Shown: positions 34,754 through 44,380, numbered from the stretch's first letter. The stretch is 64,000 bases of DNA from Reyranella massiliensis 521 (GCF_000312425.1 NZ_HE997181.1:1267287-1331286), one strand, 5' to 3'. Notes: a model not told the origin generated them from the sequence alone. Program-made: numbers and translations.

Positions 34754-35905
34754 ATGACGACCCCGAAAGCCTCTTCCGAAACCGGCGATCCACTGCTGCT
34801 GACGCCTGGTCCGCTCACCACCTCGGCCAGCGTGAAGCAGGCCATGGTCCACGACTGGGGCTCGCGCGATCAGGGATTCATCGCCATCAACAAGATGGTG
34901 TTGGAGAAGATCGCCGAACTGGCCGGCGCGCAGGACACCCATGTCACCGTGCCAGTGCAGGGGTCGGGGACCTTCGCCGTCGAGGCGATGATCACGTCCT
35001 TCGTGCCGAAGACGGGCAAGCTCCTGGTCGTCATCAACGGCGCCTACGGCCAGCGCGCCAGGAAGATTGCGGAGATCGCAGGTCGCGGCGTTGCGACCTA
35101 CGAGACGCCGGAGGACACACCGCCCGATCTCGCCAAGCTCGAAGCGATACTGGTGGCCGACAAGGCAATCACCCATGTCTTTGCGGTTCACTGCGAGACG
35201 ACCTCGGGCATTCTCAATCCCATCGTCGAAATCGCTGCGCTGGTTGCGAAGCAGGGCCGCCGCCTGTTGGTCGACTCGATGTCTGCCTTCGGAGCCCTTG
35301 AGATCGATGCGCGCCAGGTGCCCTACGATGCGCTGGCGGCTTCCTCGAACAAGTGCCTCGAAGGCGTGCCGGGGCTGGGCTTCGTCGTCTGCCGCAAGGC
35401 CGCGCTGGCCGAGTGCAAGGGCAATGCGACGACGCTGGTGCTCGACCTGTTCGACCAGGCCGAGGGTTTTGCCAAGACCGGCCAGTATCGCTTCACGCCG
35501 CCGATCCACGTCATCGTGGCGCTGGGCAAGGCGATCGAGGAGCATGCGGCCGAAGGTGGCGTGGCGGGTCGCGGCAAGCGTTATCGCGAAAACGCTAAAG
35601 TGCTGATCGACGGCATGCGCGCCATGGGCTTCCGCACGCTTCTCGACGACCGGCTGCAGGCGCCGATCATCATCACCTTCCACATGCCGACCGATCCAAG
35701 GTTCGTGTTCCAGCAGTTCTATGATGGCCTGAAGGACCGCGGCTATGTGATCTATCCGGGCAAGCTCACGGTGGCGGATTCCTTCCGCATGGGCTGTATC
35801 GGCCGGCTTTATCCGGAGCACATGAAGGGCGCTCTCGCCGCGGTACGCGAGGTGCTCGACGAGATGCGTGTTTCCAACGGCGGCCCGGCCCTGGCGGCCG
35901 AGTAG
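34754..35905 (+). CDS. phnW: 2-aminoethylphosphonate-pyruvate transaminase
   Basis: PhnW moves the amino group of 2-aminoethylphosphonate to pyruvate, giving phosphonoacetaldehyde and alanine. The 383-residue PLP enzyme has the family opening LLLTPGPLTTS, the VPVQGSGTFAVEA phosphate-binding loop, the PLP-pairing Asp174 in LLVDSMSAFGALEID and the Schiff-base Lys200 in SSNKCLEGVPGLGFV. Length and motifs fit PhnW rather than serine-glyoxylate aminotransferases of the same fold. It is first in a three-gene operon with phnA and phnY, giving the full aminoethylphosphonate-to-acetate route. An N-terminal extension of about 12 residues precedes the conserved core. Confidence 0.95.
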   Translation: MTTPKASSETGDPLLLTPGPLTTSASVKQAMVHDWGSRDQGFIAINKMVLEKIAELAGAQDTHVTVPVQGSGTFAVEAMITSFVPKTGKLLVVINGAYGQRARKIAEIAGRGVATYETPEDTPPDLAKLEAILVADKAITHVFAVHCETTSGILNPIVEIAALVAKQGRRLLVDSMSAFGALEIDARQVPYDALAASSNKCLEGVPGLGFVVCRKAALAECKGNATTLVLDLFDQAEGFAKTGQYRFTPPIHVIVALGKAIEEHAAEGGVAGRGKRYRENAKVLIDGMRAMGFRTLLDDRLQAPIIITFHMPTDPRFVFQQFYDGLKDRGYVIYPGKLTVADSFRMGCIGRLYPEHMKGALAAVREVLDEMRVSNGGPALAAE

Positions 35906-35916
35906 GAGTTAAGAAG

Positions 35917-37182
35917 ATGGCGCCTGACAGTCTGAACACCAGCGGCGGAGAGATCGCCGTCAACGGCCGCCGCTATCGTCTCCCGAAGGAGCCTGTCGTC
36001 GTCGTCTGCGTCGACGGTTCGGAGCCGGGCTACATCGAGCGCGCCGTCGAGGCGGGGCAGGCGCCCTGGTTCGCCAAGGTACTCAAGAACAGCACCAACC
36101 TCGTCGGCGATTGCGTGGTGCCGTCCTTCACCAACCCGAACAACCTCTCGATCGTCACCGGCCGGCCGCCGGAAGTGCATGGCATTTGCGGCAACTACTT
36201 CCTCGATCCCGACACGGGCAAGGAAGTGATGATGAACGATCCCAAGTTCCTGCGCGTCGAGACGCTGTTCCCGGCCTTGCAGCGCGCCGGCTGCCGGATC
36301 GCCGTGGTCACGGCCAAGGACAAGCTGCGCGGCCTGCTGGGCAAGGGCCTGGAGCTGGGCGCGGGCAAGGCCTGTTCCTTCTCTTCGGAGAAGTCGGACA
36401 AGGCCACGCTGGCCGAAAACGGCATCGACAAGGTGAACGAACTGGTCGGCATGGGCGTGCCCGACGTCTACAGCGCCGGCCTCTCGGAGTTCGTGTTTGC
36501 GGCCGGCGTCAAGATCATGGAACGCGACCGGCCGGAGATCATGTATCTCTCGACCACCGATTACATCCAGCACAAGCACGCACCGGGTACGCCGGTCGCC
36601 AATGCCTTCTACGCCATGATGGATGGCTATCTGGCCAAGCTCGACGCCATGGGCTGCACCATCGTGGTCACCGCCGACCACGGCATGAACGCCAAGTTCG
36701 GCAGCGACGGCCAGCCCGACGTGATCTACCTGCAAGACGTCTTCGACGGCTGGCTCGGCAAGGACAAGGCGCGGGTGATCCTGCCGATCACCGATCCCTA
36801 TGTCGTGCACCACGGCGCGTTGGGTTCCTTTGCCGTCGTCTATCTGCCGCAGGGCACGACGGCCGCTGAGGCAGCCGCGAAGCTGAAGGCGATGCCGGGC
36901 GTCGAGGCCGCCCTCACGAAGGAGGAGGCGGCGGCACGCTTCGAGCTGCCGGCGGATCGTCTCGGCGACCTGATCGTGGTCTCGACCAAGCACAAGGTGC
37001 TGGGAACGTCTGCGGCACGGCACGATCTCTCGGGGCTCACCGAACCGCTGCGCAGCCATGGCGGCATTTCCGAGCAGAAGGTGCCGGTCATCTGCAATCG
37101 CAAGCTGGCCGACGGCGCCGCTGCCTCCAGGCGCTGGCGCAACTTCGACGCCTTCGATCTCGCCCTCAACCTCGTCGCCTGA
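35917..37182 (+). CDS. phnA: Phosphonoacetate hydrolase
   Basis: This PhnA is the C-P hydrolase, unrelated to the E. coli zinc-ribbon protein of the same name; it splits phosphonoacetate into acetate and phosphate with two zinc ions. The 421-residue alkaline-phosphatase-fold protein has the metal Asp33 in [12 protein letters not shown], the catalytic Thr72 in [38 protein letters not shown] and [10 protein letters not shown], which provide the remaining zinc ligands. It starts 11 bases after phnW and ends 10 bases before phnY. Confidence 0.95.
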   Translation: MAPDSLNTSGGEIAVNGRRYRLPKEPVVVVCVDGSEPGYIERAVEAGQAPWFAKVLKNSTNLVGDCVVPSFTNPNNLSIVTGRPPEVHGICGNYFLDPDTGKEVMMNDPKFLRVETLFPALQRAGCRIAVVTAKDKLRGLLGKGLELGAGKACSFSSEKSDKATLAENGIDKVNELVGMGVPDVYSAGLSEFVFAAGVKIMERDRPEIMYLSTTDYIQHKHAPGTPVANAFYAMMDGYLAKLDAMGCTIVVTADHGMNAKFGSDGQPDVIYLQDVFDGWLGKDKARVILPITDPYVVHHGALGSFAVVYLPQGTTAAEAAAKLKAMPGVEAALTKEEAAARFELPADRLGDLIVVSTKHKVLGTSAARHDLSGLTEPLRSHGGISEQKVPVICNRKLADGAAASRRWRNFDAFDLALNLVA

Positions 37183-37192
37183 GAGAGCATCC

Positions 37193-38647
37193 ATGGACAC
37201 GATCACCCGCACCGGCGCCGATGTCCGGCACGAGCATCTGCGCATCGCAGGCCGCAAGGTCGAGACGGGCGCGAGACTGGAAGTGCGCTTCCCCTGGGAC
37301 AATCGCCTCGTCGGTACCGTGCCGCGCGCCACGCCGGAGCTGGTGGCCGAGGCCTTTCAGATCGCGCACGACTACAAGCCGAAGCTGACGCGGTATCAGC
37401 GCCAGCAGATCCTGCTCAAGACTGCCGACCTGCTGGTCGCGCGCAAAGAAGAGTTGTCGCGGCTCATCACCCTGGAGTCGGGACTCTGCCTGAAGGACTC
37501 GCTCTATGAGGTCGGCCGGGCCTACGATGTCTTTACGTTTGCGGGCCAGCTTTGCATGCTCGACGATGGCCAGACCTTTTCGTGCGATCTCACCCCGCAC
37601 GGTAAGTCGCGCAAGATCTTCACCCTGCGTCAGCCGTTGAATGCCATTTCGGCGATCACGCCCTTCAACCATCCGCTGAACATGGTCGCGCACAAGCTGG
37701 CGCCGGCCTTCGCAACCAACAACTGCGTGGTGCTGAAACCGACGGAGCTGACGCCGCTCACCGCGCTGTTCCTGGCGGACACGCTCTACGAAGCGGGCCT
37801 GCCGCCCGAAATGCTGTCGGTCATTACCGGCAATCCGTCCGACATTGGCGACGCCATGATCGTCGATCCGCGCGCCGATCTTGTCACTTTCACGGGCTCC
37901 GTGCGGGTCGGCAAGTACATCGCCGAGAAAGCCGGCTACAAGCGCATCGTGCTGGAGCTGGGGGGCAACGATCCGCTGATCGTCATGGAGGATGCCGACC
38001 TCGACAAGGCGGCGGACCTCGCCGTTGCCGGCGCGACGAAGAACTCCGGCCAGCGCTGCACCGCCGTGAAGCGCATCCTGGTGGTGGAAAAGGTGGCCGA
38101 CGTCTTCGTCGAGCGGGTGCTCGCCAAGGCGAAGAAACTCAAGGCCGGCGATCCGCTCGATCCGGAGACCGATGTCGGTACCGTCATTCACGAGCGCGCC
38201 GCCACGCTGTTCCAGAACAGGGTCAGCGAGGCGGTGGCCAAGCACGGCGCCAAGCTGCTGCATGGCAATGATCGCCGTGGCGCGCTGTTTCCGCCCACCG
38301 TGGTCGATCATGTCGACCCTCAGGCCGAGCTGGTGCGCGAGGAGACGTTCGGGCCGGCGATCCCGATCATCCGCGTCAAGGATATCGCCGACGCCATCCG
38401 CGTCTCCAACGGCACGGCCTACGGCCTCTCCTCTGGCGTCTGCACGGACCGGCTGGACTACATCACCCGCTTTGTCGACGAGCTGCAGGTCGGCACCGTC
38501 AATATTTGGGAAGTGCCTGGCTATCGCATCGAAATGTCGCCGTTCGGTGGCATCAAGGACTCCGGTCTTGGCTACAAGGAAGGTGTCCTGGAGGCGATGA
38601 AGAGCTTCACCAACGTGAAGACCTGGTCCTTGCCCTGGCCGGGCTAG
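37193..38647 (+). CDS. phnY: Phosphonoacetaldehyde dehydrogenase
   Basis: PhnY oxidises phosphonoacetaldehyde to phosphonoacetate with NAD, joining PhnW to PhnA. The 484-residue aldehyde dehydrogenase has Asn159 in ITPFNHPLN, the catalytic Glu255 in VLELGGNDP and the nucleophile Cys289 in [12 protein letters not shown], plus [11 protein letters not shown] for NAD binding. The start ATG was chosen 10 bases after phnA; upstream codons belong to the phnA end in another frame. The assignment to PhnY rather than another aldehyde dehydrogenase rests mainly on the operon. Confidence 0.93.
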   Translation: MDTITRTGADVRHEHLRIAGRKVETGARLEVRFPWDNRLVGTVPRATPELVAEAFQIAHDYKPKLTRYQRQQILLKTADLLVARKEELSRLITLESGLCLKDSLYEVGRAYDVFTFAGQLCMLDDGQTFSCDLTPHGKSRKIFTLRQPLNAISAITPFNHPLNMVAHKLAPAFATNNCVVLKPTELTPLTALFLADTLYEAGLPPEMLSVITGNPSDIGDAMIVDPRADLVTFTGSVRVGKYIAEKAGYKRIVLELGGNDPLIVMEDADLDKAADLAVAGATKNSGQRCTAVKRILVVEKVADVFVERVLAKAKKLKAGDPLDPETDVGTVIHERAATLFQNRVSEAVAKHGAKLLHGNDRRGALFPPTVVDHVDPQAELVREETFGPAIPIIRVKDIADAIRVSNGTAYGLSSGVCTDRLDYITRFVDELQVGTVNIWEVPGYRIEMSPFGGIKDSGLGYKEGVLEAMKSFTNVKTWSLPWPG

Positions 38648-38710
38648 GGACAGATCGAGTAGGGAGCCTCGCGTCCCTGGCAGAAGCCTCTGGACCTTCT
38701 CCTCGATAAA

Positions 38711-38725
38711 GAACATATAGAGAAC
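38711..38725. promoter_or_regulatory. Candidate LexA box (GAAC-N7-GAAC) before GFA gene
   Basis: GAAC (38711-38714) and GAAC (38722-38725) are separated by 7 bases, which is GTTC-N7-GTTC on the other strand, the LexA-binding direct repeat of alphaproteobacteria. It ends 21 bases before the GTG start. By rough base-composition reckoning about one such match is expected by chance in 64 kb, so position is the main argument. An overlapping palindrome AGAACAGTGTTCT lies at 38721-38733. Confidence 0.35.
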
Positions 38726-38746
38726 AGTGTTCTGGAGGAGGAAGCC

Positions 38747-39106
38747 GTGACGGAGACGAAGTCCTATTCAGGAAGCTGCCATTGTGGGGCCGTGGCCTAT
38801 GACGTCGAACTCGACGTCTCAGGGGCGATCAAGTGCAACTGTTCGATCTGCAGCCGGCTCGGCGCCGTGCTGGCTTTCGCTCCCAGAAGCAAGCTGACGA
38901 TGAAGTCCGGCGAGAACACCCTCGTCGATTACCAATTCGGTAAGAAGCGTCTGCGTCATCGCCATTGCAGAACCTGCGGGATCGAGACCTTCGCCGAAGG
39001 CGCGATGCCCGACGGGACACCGACGGTCGCCATCAATCTCCGTTGCATCGATGGGATGGACGTGGACAAACTCTCGCCCCGCCCGTTCGACGGGCGAAGC
39101 CTTTAG
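38747..39106 (+). CDS. GFA (CENP-V/GFA) family zinc protein
   Basis: The 119-residue protein carries the Cys motifs that bind two zinc ions in glutathione-dependent formaldehyde-activating-type proteins: CHCG (residues 12-15), CNCSIC (about 30-35) and HCRTCG (about 67-72). Family members are cytosolic; enzymatic function outside the founding protein is mostly unproven. A GTG start with a strong GGAGGAGGA site supports this start. It lies between the phn operon and an isocitrate lyase-like gene that follows by 22 bases; a candidate LexA box precedes it. Confidence 0.88.
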   Translation: MTETKSYSGSCHCGAVAYDVELDVSGAIKCNCSICSRLGAVLAFAPRSKLTMKSGENTLVDYQFGKKRLRHRHCRTCGIETFAEGAMPDGTPTVAINLRCIDGMDVDKLSPRPFDGRSL

Positions 39107-39128
39107 TGTTGTGAGTAGGGGAAGCACC

Positions 39129-39953
39129 ATGAGTGTCAGTCAGGCAGACAAGGCCAGGAAGTTCCGCGCTCTGCACGAGGCGCCCGGCGCTTTCATCATT
39201 CCCAATCCATGGGATGCGGGCTCCGCGCGCGTGTTGGCCGGCCTCGGTTTCGAGGCACTGGCAACGTCGAGCGGCGCCAAGGCGGGTGTGCTGGGGAAGC
39301 GCGACGGCAAGGTGACGCGCGAAGAAGCGCTGGCCAATGCGCGTCTGATCGTGAACGCGACCGACCTGCCGGTCGCCGCCGACCTCGAGAAGGGCTTTGG
39401 CGATTCGCCGTCGGATGCGGCCGAGACGATCCGTCAAGCCTCGGGTGTAGGTTTGGTTGGCGGCTCCATCGAGGATGCGACCGGCGACAAGGACAAGCCG
39501 CTCTACGACATCGAGACGGCTGCGACACGGGTCAAGGCGGCCGTCGAGGCGGCGCGCGCGCTGCCCGTGCCGTTCGTGCTGACGGCGCGGGCCGAAGGGT
39601 TCCTGCGCGGACAGGCCGACCTCGGCGATATCATCAAGCGTTTGCAGGCCTACGAAGCGGCCGGCGCGGATGTGCTGTTCGCACCCGGCCTGCCGGACCT
39701 CGCGGCGGTGAAGAAGGTTTGCGGCGCCCTCAAGAAGCCGTTCAACTTTATGGTCGGCATCAAGGGTAAGTCGTTCAGCAAGGCCGAACTGGAGGCCGCC
39801 GGCGTGAAGCGCATCAGCCTCGCGACGTCGCTCTATCGTGCCGCCATGACAGGGCTCGTCGACGCGGCCAAGGAAGTGAAGGAAAAAGGCACCTTCACCT
39901 ATCTCGATCGTTCGATCTCCACGCCGGACCTCAACGCCTTCATGAAGGAGTAG
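39129..39953 (+). CDS. Isocitrate lyase/PEP mutase family protein, copy 1
   Basis: The 274-residue TIM-barrel protein has the family pattern: IPNPWDAGSARVLAGLGFEALATSSG, DLPVAADLEKGFGDS (metal-site Asp), GGSIEDATGD (Glu/Asp after the fifth strand) and FVLTARAEGFLRG. Relatives cleave or form C-C or C-P bonds next to a carboxylate. The EDK-x-FPK-x-NS loop of true PEP mutase is absent, so phosphonate synthesis is not implied despite the nearby phn operon; an oxaloacetate-decarboxylase- or methylisocitrate-lyase-like activity is possible. AGGGGAAG precedes the ATG. A second family member is at 46192. Confidence 0.85.
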   Translation: MSVSQADKARKFRALHEAPGAFIIPNPWDAGSARVLAGLGFEALATSSGAKAGVLGKRDGKVTREEALANARLIVNATDLPVAADLEKGFGDSPSDAAETIRQASGVGLVGGSIEDATGDKDKPLYDIETAATRVKAAVEAARALPVPFVLTARAEGFLRGQADLGDIIKRLQAYEAAGADVLFAPGLPDLAAVKKVCGALKKPFNFMVGIKGKSFSKAELEAAGVKRISLATSLYRAAMTGLVDAAKEVKEKGTFTYLDRSISTPDLNAFMKE

Positions 39954-39980
39954 GGCGGGAATCTCTATTGATCCCTCTGA

Positions 39981-40949
39981 TCAGTCGAGGGTGATCCCCA
40001 GATCGCGGATGAGCTTCTGCCAGCGCGCCGACTCGCTCTTCAGCAAGTCGGCGAACTCGGCGGGCGTGCTGCCCACGGGCTCGACGCCGAAGTCCTGAAG
40101 CTTCTTGTTCACGCCGGGCTCGCGGATGGCGGAGACGATCTGCTTGTTGAGGGCAGCAATGGTATCGGGTGGTGTTGCTGCAGGCACCACGAGGCCGACG
40201 AGGGCGGCCGCCTCGACGTTCTTGTAGCCGAGCTCGGCGAAGGTCGGCACGTCGGGCAGTTGCGGCAGGCGCACGGCGTTGGCCACGGCAAGCGGCTTCA
40301 CCTTGCCGCCCTTGATGAAGCTGGCGCCGGCGGCGAGATCCACCATCATGGCAGGGACCTGTCCGCTCACGAGGTCGGCCAGGGCCGGCGCGGCGCCTCG
40401 ATAGGGAACATGCACCAGGCGCAGCCCGGTCTCGACCTTCAGCAGTTCCATGGCGAGATGATGCGGGCTGCCGGCACCGGCTGAGGCGTAGTTGATGCCT
40501 GTGGACGACGCCTTGGCCTTGTCGATGAAGGCCTTGGCGTCGGTGATGCCGCTCTCCGGGTTGACCACCAGGATCATCGGGAAGCGGCCCATCAGCGTAA
40601 CCGGCGCCAGATCCTTGGTCGGGCTGTAGGCGAGCGACTTGTAGAGCACGGGGTTGAACACCATCGTGCCATTGTCGGCCGAGAGCACGGTGTAGCCGTC
40701 GGCTGGTGCGCGAGCGGTCTCCGCGGCGGCAACTGCAGTGTTGGCGCCCGGCTTGTTGTCGACGATTACCGTCTGGCCGGTCTGCGTCGAGAGCTGCTGG
40801 CCGATAGTGCGCGCCAGAAAGTCCGAGCCGCCGCCGGCCGGGTAGGGCACGAGCCAGCGGATCGGCTTGGACGGATAGGTCTGCGCCGTGGCGGTCGAAG
40901 CTGCCAGAACGGAGAGGGCCAGAATGCAGCCGGCCAGGAGCTTCTTCAT
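39981..40949 (-). CDS. Tripartite tricarboxylate transporter substrate-binding protein (Bug family)
   Basis: The 322-residue periplasmic protein has a Sec signal (MKKLLAGCILALSVLAASTATAQ) and the Bug fold markers YPSKPIRWLVPYPAGGGSDFLARTIGQ, VIVDNKPGANTAVAA, YASAGAGSPHHLAMELLK and HVPYRGAAPALADLVSGQV. Such proteins bind carboxylates or other small molecules for TctAB-type permeases. No TctA or TctB gene is nearby, so it either shares a distant permease or acts as an orphan sensor, as often in Bug-rich genomes. A CCGGAGG site precedes the ATG. The rhodanese gene lies 48 bases upstream on the same strand. Confidence 0.92.
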   Translation of the reverse strand: MKKLLAGCILALSVLAASTATAQTYPSKPIRWLVPYPAGGGSDFLARTIGQQLSTQTGQTVIVDNKPGANTAVAAAETARAPADGYTVLSADNGTMVFNPVLYKSLAYSPTKDLAPVTLMGRFPMILVVNPESGITDAKAFIDKAKASSTGINYASAGAGSPHHLAMELLKVETGLRLVHVPYRGAAPALADLVSGQVPAMMVDLAAGASFIKGGKVKPLAVANAVRLPQLPDVPTFAELGYKNVEAAALVGLVVPAATPPDTIAALNKQIVSAIREPGVNKKLQDFGVEPVGSTPAEFADLLKSESARWQKLIRDLGITLD

Positions 40950-40997
40950 GGTGCCTCCGGAATCAGCCTGAACGCAGAACGGGACCGGATCGAGAGG

Positions 40998-41375
40998 TTA
41001 CTTCTCGACGGCTCCGCCGCTTTCGGCCCAGTCCTTGAAGGCGCCGAGGTTGTGGACGTCGTTGAAGCCGAAATCCTTCAGCACCTTGCCGCTCAGGGCA
41101 GACCGGCCACCGGAGGCGCAGTAGACGATCACCGTCTTGCCCTTGTCGAAGCTCTTGTCGTGATAGGGCGAATCGGGATCGGCGCGGAACTCGAGCATGC
41201 CGCGCGAGACGTTGACGGCGCCGGCGACCTTGCCGCTCTTCTCGACTTCGGCGGAATCGCGCACATCGACCACCAGTGTATTGCCCTTGGCGATCATCTC
41301 CTTGGCCTGAGCCGGCGTGATCTTCGGGACGGCCGCGTTCGCCGCTTCCATTAACTGCTTGACGTTCGTTGCCAT
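40998..41375 (-). CDS. Rhodanese-like sulfurtransferase, single domain
   Basis: The 125-residue protein is one rhodanese domain with VVDVRDSAEVEKSGKVAGAVNVSRG and the active-site loop VIVYCASGGRSALSGKVL, in which Cys is the persulfide carrier. It is a cytosolic sulfur-transfer or redox protein. The start ATG has AGGAGG 6-7 bases upstream (minus strand), better than the earlier in-frame ATG at 41447. It is upstream of the Bug gene and divergent from the MFS gene across 222 bases in which nothing convincing was found. Confidence 0.9.
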   Translation of the reverse strand: MATNVKQLMEAANAAVPKITPAQAKEMIAKGNTLVVDVRDSAEVEKSGKVAGAVNVSRGMLEFRADPDSPYHDKSFDKGKTVIVYCASGGRSALSGKVLKDFGFNDVHNLGAFKDWAESGGAVEK

Positions 41376-41597
41376 GGATTTCCTCCTAGTGATCGTTGTC
41401 GTGGGAACTGGTGGAATTTCCAGTCCGGCGTATGCAGTGTGACCCAATTGAAAGCTCCGAGGGAAGAGTGATGTTGTCCTTGTCCCGCAGTCCGCGGCTC
41501 GGAATAGTCCTTGTCGGCAGCGCGCAATCCGAGATGCAGAAGCGCTGGGGCGACGTCCTCCAGAAGGGCCATATCAAGCCGAACTGAGCAGGTCCTC

Positions 41598-42800
41598 GTG
41601 TTCCATGGTTGGCGGGTCGTTGCGGCCTGCTTCGTCATCGCGGCCTTCGCCTGGGCGTTGGGTCTGTTCGGCGCCAGCGTCTACCTGCAGGCAGTCACCG
41701 CCGCGCATGGCTGGCCGGTCTCGGAGGTCGCCTCGGCGATCACGCTCTTCTTCCTGGTAAGCGCCAGCATCCAGCGTCTCGTCGGCCGCAGCATCGACCG
41801 CTGGGGGCCGCGGCCGGTCCTATCGATCGGCGTTGTTTCCATGACTCTGGGCGTCGCGCTGATCGGGCAGGTGAGCGCGCCCTGGCAGCTCTATCCCTGC
41901 TTCGTACTGGTCGGCATCGGCTGGTCGACCCTGTCGACTACCGGCATCACCGCGACTGTGGCGCCCTGGTTCGAGCGCCATCAAGGGCGCTCCATGACGC
42001 TCGCCATCATGGGCGCCAGCCTGGGGGCCATCCTCGGCGTGCCGTTGCTGCTGTTCGTCTTGGCACGGCTTGGCCTGGGGCAGGGATTGATTGCTACCGG
42101 CATCGTTGCGGCGGCGTTCCTGCTGCCGCTGATCTGGCGCGTGCTGCGCTTTCGCGGTCCAGCCGATCTCGGCGTCGGCCGCGACGGCGAGGCGTCTGCC
42201 ATGGGCACTGCGCCGTCTACTGGCCCGACGCCCGTCGCCACTCTGGGGCGGCCCCGCCTCCTGCTGTGGAGCGCGGCAGTGGGGTTTGCCCTCGCCCTCA
42301 CGGTGCAGATCGGATTCATCACCCATCACGTCGCTTTGGCCGAACCACTGCTGGGGACGGCGGGAGCGGGCCTGCTGGTGAGCGCTACCGGCGTGACAGC
42401 CTTCGTGGGCCGGCTCGTGCTGGCGCGGATCGTCGACAAGGTCGATGTCCGCGGCCTGGCCTGCCTCGTCATGGCCGTCCAGACACTCGCCCTGCTTGCC
42501 ATCGCGCTCTGGCCGACCGTGCCGATGCTCGTCGCGGCGAGCTTGGTCTACGGCTACGGTATCGGTCATGTGACGACCCTCGGTCCCGTCGTCGTTCGCC
42601 GCGAGTTCGGCGCCGCTGCTTTCGGCGCGACCTACGGCACGGCCGCGACGGTCATCCAGCTGACGTCGGCTTTCGGACCGGCCTTGCTGGGCTTCCTGCG
42701 CGATGGATTTGGCGGGTATGGGCCGGGGCTGGTGCTGGCCTCGATCATCACGACAGTGGGCTGCTTGGCGCTGTTCGCCGGAAGGCGATGGGGCCGCTAG
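41598..42800 (+). CDS. Major facilitator superfamily transporter
   Basis: This 400-residue inner-membrane protein opens with FHGWRVVAACFVIAAFAWALG, the classic start of the monocarboxylate/OxlT-type MFS group, and has about twelve hydrophobic segments with a RSIDRWGPRPVLSIG loop between helices 2 and 3 and a central hydrophilic loop (about residues 190-218). The substrate is probably a carboxylate but is not determined. The GTG at 41598 was preferred to an ATG 87 bases upstream because the intervening residues are Arg/Ser-rich and unlike the family. The monooxygenase gene follows after 22 bases. Confidence 0.88.
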   Translation: MFHGWRVVAACFVIAAFAWALGLFGASVYLQAVTAAHGWPVSEVASAITLFFLVSASIQRLVGRSIDRWGPRPVLSIGVVSMTLGVALIGQVSAPWQLYPCFVLVGIGWSTLSTTGITATVAPWFERHQGRSMTLAIMGASLGAILGVPLLLFVLARLGLGQGLIATGIVAAAFLLPLIWRVLRFRGPADLGVGRDGEASAMGTAPSTGPTPVATLGRPRLLLWSAAVGFALALTVQIGFITHHVALAEPLLGTAGAGLLVSATGVTAFVGRLVLARIVDKVDVRGLACLVMAVQTLALLAIALWPTVPMLVAASLVYGYGIGHVTTLGPVVVRREFGAAAFGATYGTAATVIQLTSAFGPALLGFLRDGFGGYGPGLVLASIITTVGCLALFAGRRWGR

Positions 42801-42822
42801 ATCTGCGGAGGGTGGAGTTGCC

Positions 42823-44343
42823 ATGCCTCGCACTTTCCGCGATGAAGTTGGCATGGATACAATCGCCGCCCTGATGCCGGCTGACCGCACGGCGTCTGAA
42901 CATTTCGACGTGCTGATCGTCGGCGCCGGCCTGTCAGGCATTGGCGCCGCCTGGCACCTGCAGAAGGAATGCCCGGGCAAGAGCTACGCAATTGTGGAAG
43001 CACGCGAGGCGAGTGGCGGAACCTGGGACTTGTTCCGCTATCCCGGCGTCCGCTCCGACTCCGACATGTACACGCTCGGTTATCGCTTCCGGCCGTGGAA
43101 GGATGCCAAGGCGATCGCCGACGGGCCATCGATCCTGTCCTACATCAGAGAGGTCGCGACCGACCACGGCATCGATCGGAAAATCAGGTACCAGCATCGC
43201 GTCGTCGGCGCTTCCTGGTCGACGCCCGACTCGAAATGGACAGTCGAGCTGGAGCGAGGCCCCGACAAGGAACGCATCTTCATCTCCTGCGGCTTCCTGT
43301 GGATGTGCAGCGGCTACTATCGCTACGAGGCGGGATACTTGCCGGAGTTCGCGGGTACCGAGCGGTTCAAGGGCCAGATGATCCACCCGCAGCATTGGCC
43401 CCAAGACCTCGACTATGCCGGCAAGAAGGTCGTGGTGATCGGCAGCGGCGCCACGGCGGTTACCGTGGTGCCGGCGATGGCCGAGACGGCGGCTCACGTC
43501 ACCATGCTGCAGCGGTCGCCGACTTATGTCGTGGCACGGCCGGCCGAGGATCCGATCGCCAACAAGCTCAAGCGCAAGCTGCCGCTTGGCCTCGCTTACA
43601 TGATGACGCGCTGGAAGAACGTGCTGCTCGGCATGTATTTCTACCAGATGTGCAAGCGCAAGCCGGAGAAGGTGAAGAGCCTGATCCTGGGTGGCGTGCG
43701 CCAGATGCTGGGGCCGGACTACGATGTCGGCAAGCACTTCACCCCGCGCTACAACCCCTGGGACCAGCGCCTTTGTCTCGTGCCCGATGCGGACCTGTTC
43801 CGCGCCATCCGCAAGAAGCGCGTCTCCGTCGTCACCGACCAGATCGAGACCTTTACTGAGACGGGTATCAAGCTGAAGTCAGGCGAAGAGCTGGAGGCTG
43901 ACATCGTCGTGACGGCGACCGGGCTGGTCCTGCAACCGCTCGGTGGCGCGAGCCTTGTCGTCGACGGCAAGCCGGTGAAGCCTTGGGAGACGATGATCTA
44001 CAAGGGCATGATGTACAGCGACATCCCGAACCTCGCCTCGGTGTTCGGCTATACCAACGCGTCGTGGACACTGAAGGCCGATCTCGTCTGCGAGTATGTC
44101 TGTCGCCTGCTGAACCATATGGACCGCAAGGGCTTCAGGCAGTGCACGCCACGCAACAACGATCCGACCCTGACCGAGGAGCCGTGGGTCAACTTTTCAT
44201 CAGGCTACATCCAGCGTGCGCTGGCGCATCAACCCAAGCAGGGCTCTAAGCGCCCCTGGAAGCTCTATCAGAACTACGCGCTGGATCTGGTGAGCCTGCG
44301 TTACGGCTCGGTGCGCGACAAAGCGATGGCTTTTACGCGTTAA
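42823..44343 (+). CDS. Flavin-containing (Baeyer-Villiger-type) monooxygenase
   Basis: The 506-residue class B flavoprotein has the FAD motif VLIVGAGLSGIGAA (GAGLSG at 34-39), the Baeyer-Villiger fingerprint FKGQMIHPQHWP (182-193, FxGxxxHxxxWP) and the NADPH motif VVIGSGATAVTV (GSGATA at 207-212). It should insert oxygen into ketones or oxidise N/S-containing substrates using NADPH and O2. The ATG has a GGAGGGTGGAG site. It is probably co-transcribed with the MFS gene, which could import or export the substrate or product. Confidence 0.92.
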   Translation: MPRTFRDEVGMDTIAALMPADRTASEHFDVLIVGAGLSGIGAAWHLQKECPGKSYAIVEAREASGGTWDLFRYPGVRSDSDMYTLGYRFRPWKDAKAIADGPSILSYIREVATDHGIDRKIRYQHRVVGASWSTPDSKWTVELERGPDKERIFISCGFLWMCSGYYRYEAGYLPEFAGTERFKGQMIHPQHWPQDLDYAGKKVVVIGSGATAVTVVPAMAETAAHVTMLQRSPTYVVARPAEDPIANKLKRKLPLGLAYMMTRWKNVLLGMYFYQMCKRKPEKVKSLILGGVRQMLGPDYDVGKHFTPRYNPWDQRLCLVPDADLFRAIRKKRVSVVTDQIETFTETGIKLKSGEELEADIVVTATGLVLQPLGGASLVVDGKPVKPWETMIYKGMMYSDIPNLASVFGYTNASWTLKADLVCEYVCRLLNHMDRKGFRQCTPRNNDPTLTEEPWVNFSSGYIQRALAHQPKQGSKRPWKLYQNYALDLVSLRYGSVRDKAMAFTR

Positions 44344-44380
44344 GGGGACGGCGCCCCTGCGGAGCGCGTTCCACCGGACG

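Noticed and set aside
39129..39953. PEP mutase or phosphonopyruvate hydrolase beside the phn operon
   Set aside because: The diagnostic EDK-x-FPK-x-NS-type loop is absent; only general superfamily motifs are present, so phosphonate biosynthesis is not claimed.
41396..41587. 63-codon frame between the rhodanese and MFS genes
   Set aside because: No family resemblance, weak start and no conservation evidence; the gap more likely holds divergent promoters.
44343..44358. AGGGG/CCCCT hairpin after the monooxygenase gene as terminator
   Set aside because: Only five base pairs, a mismatch next to the loop and no T-run.
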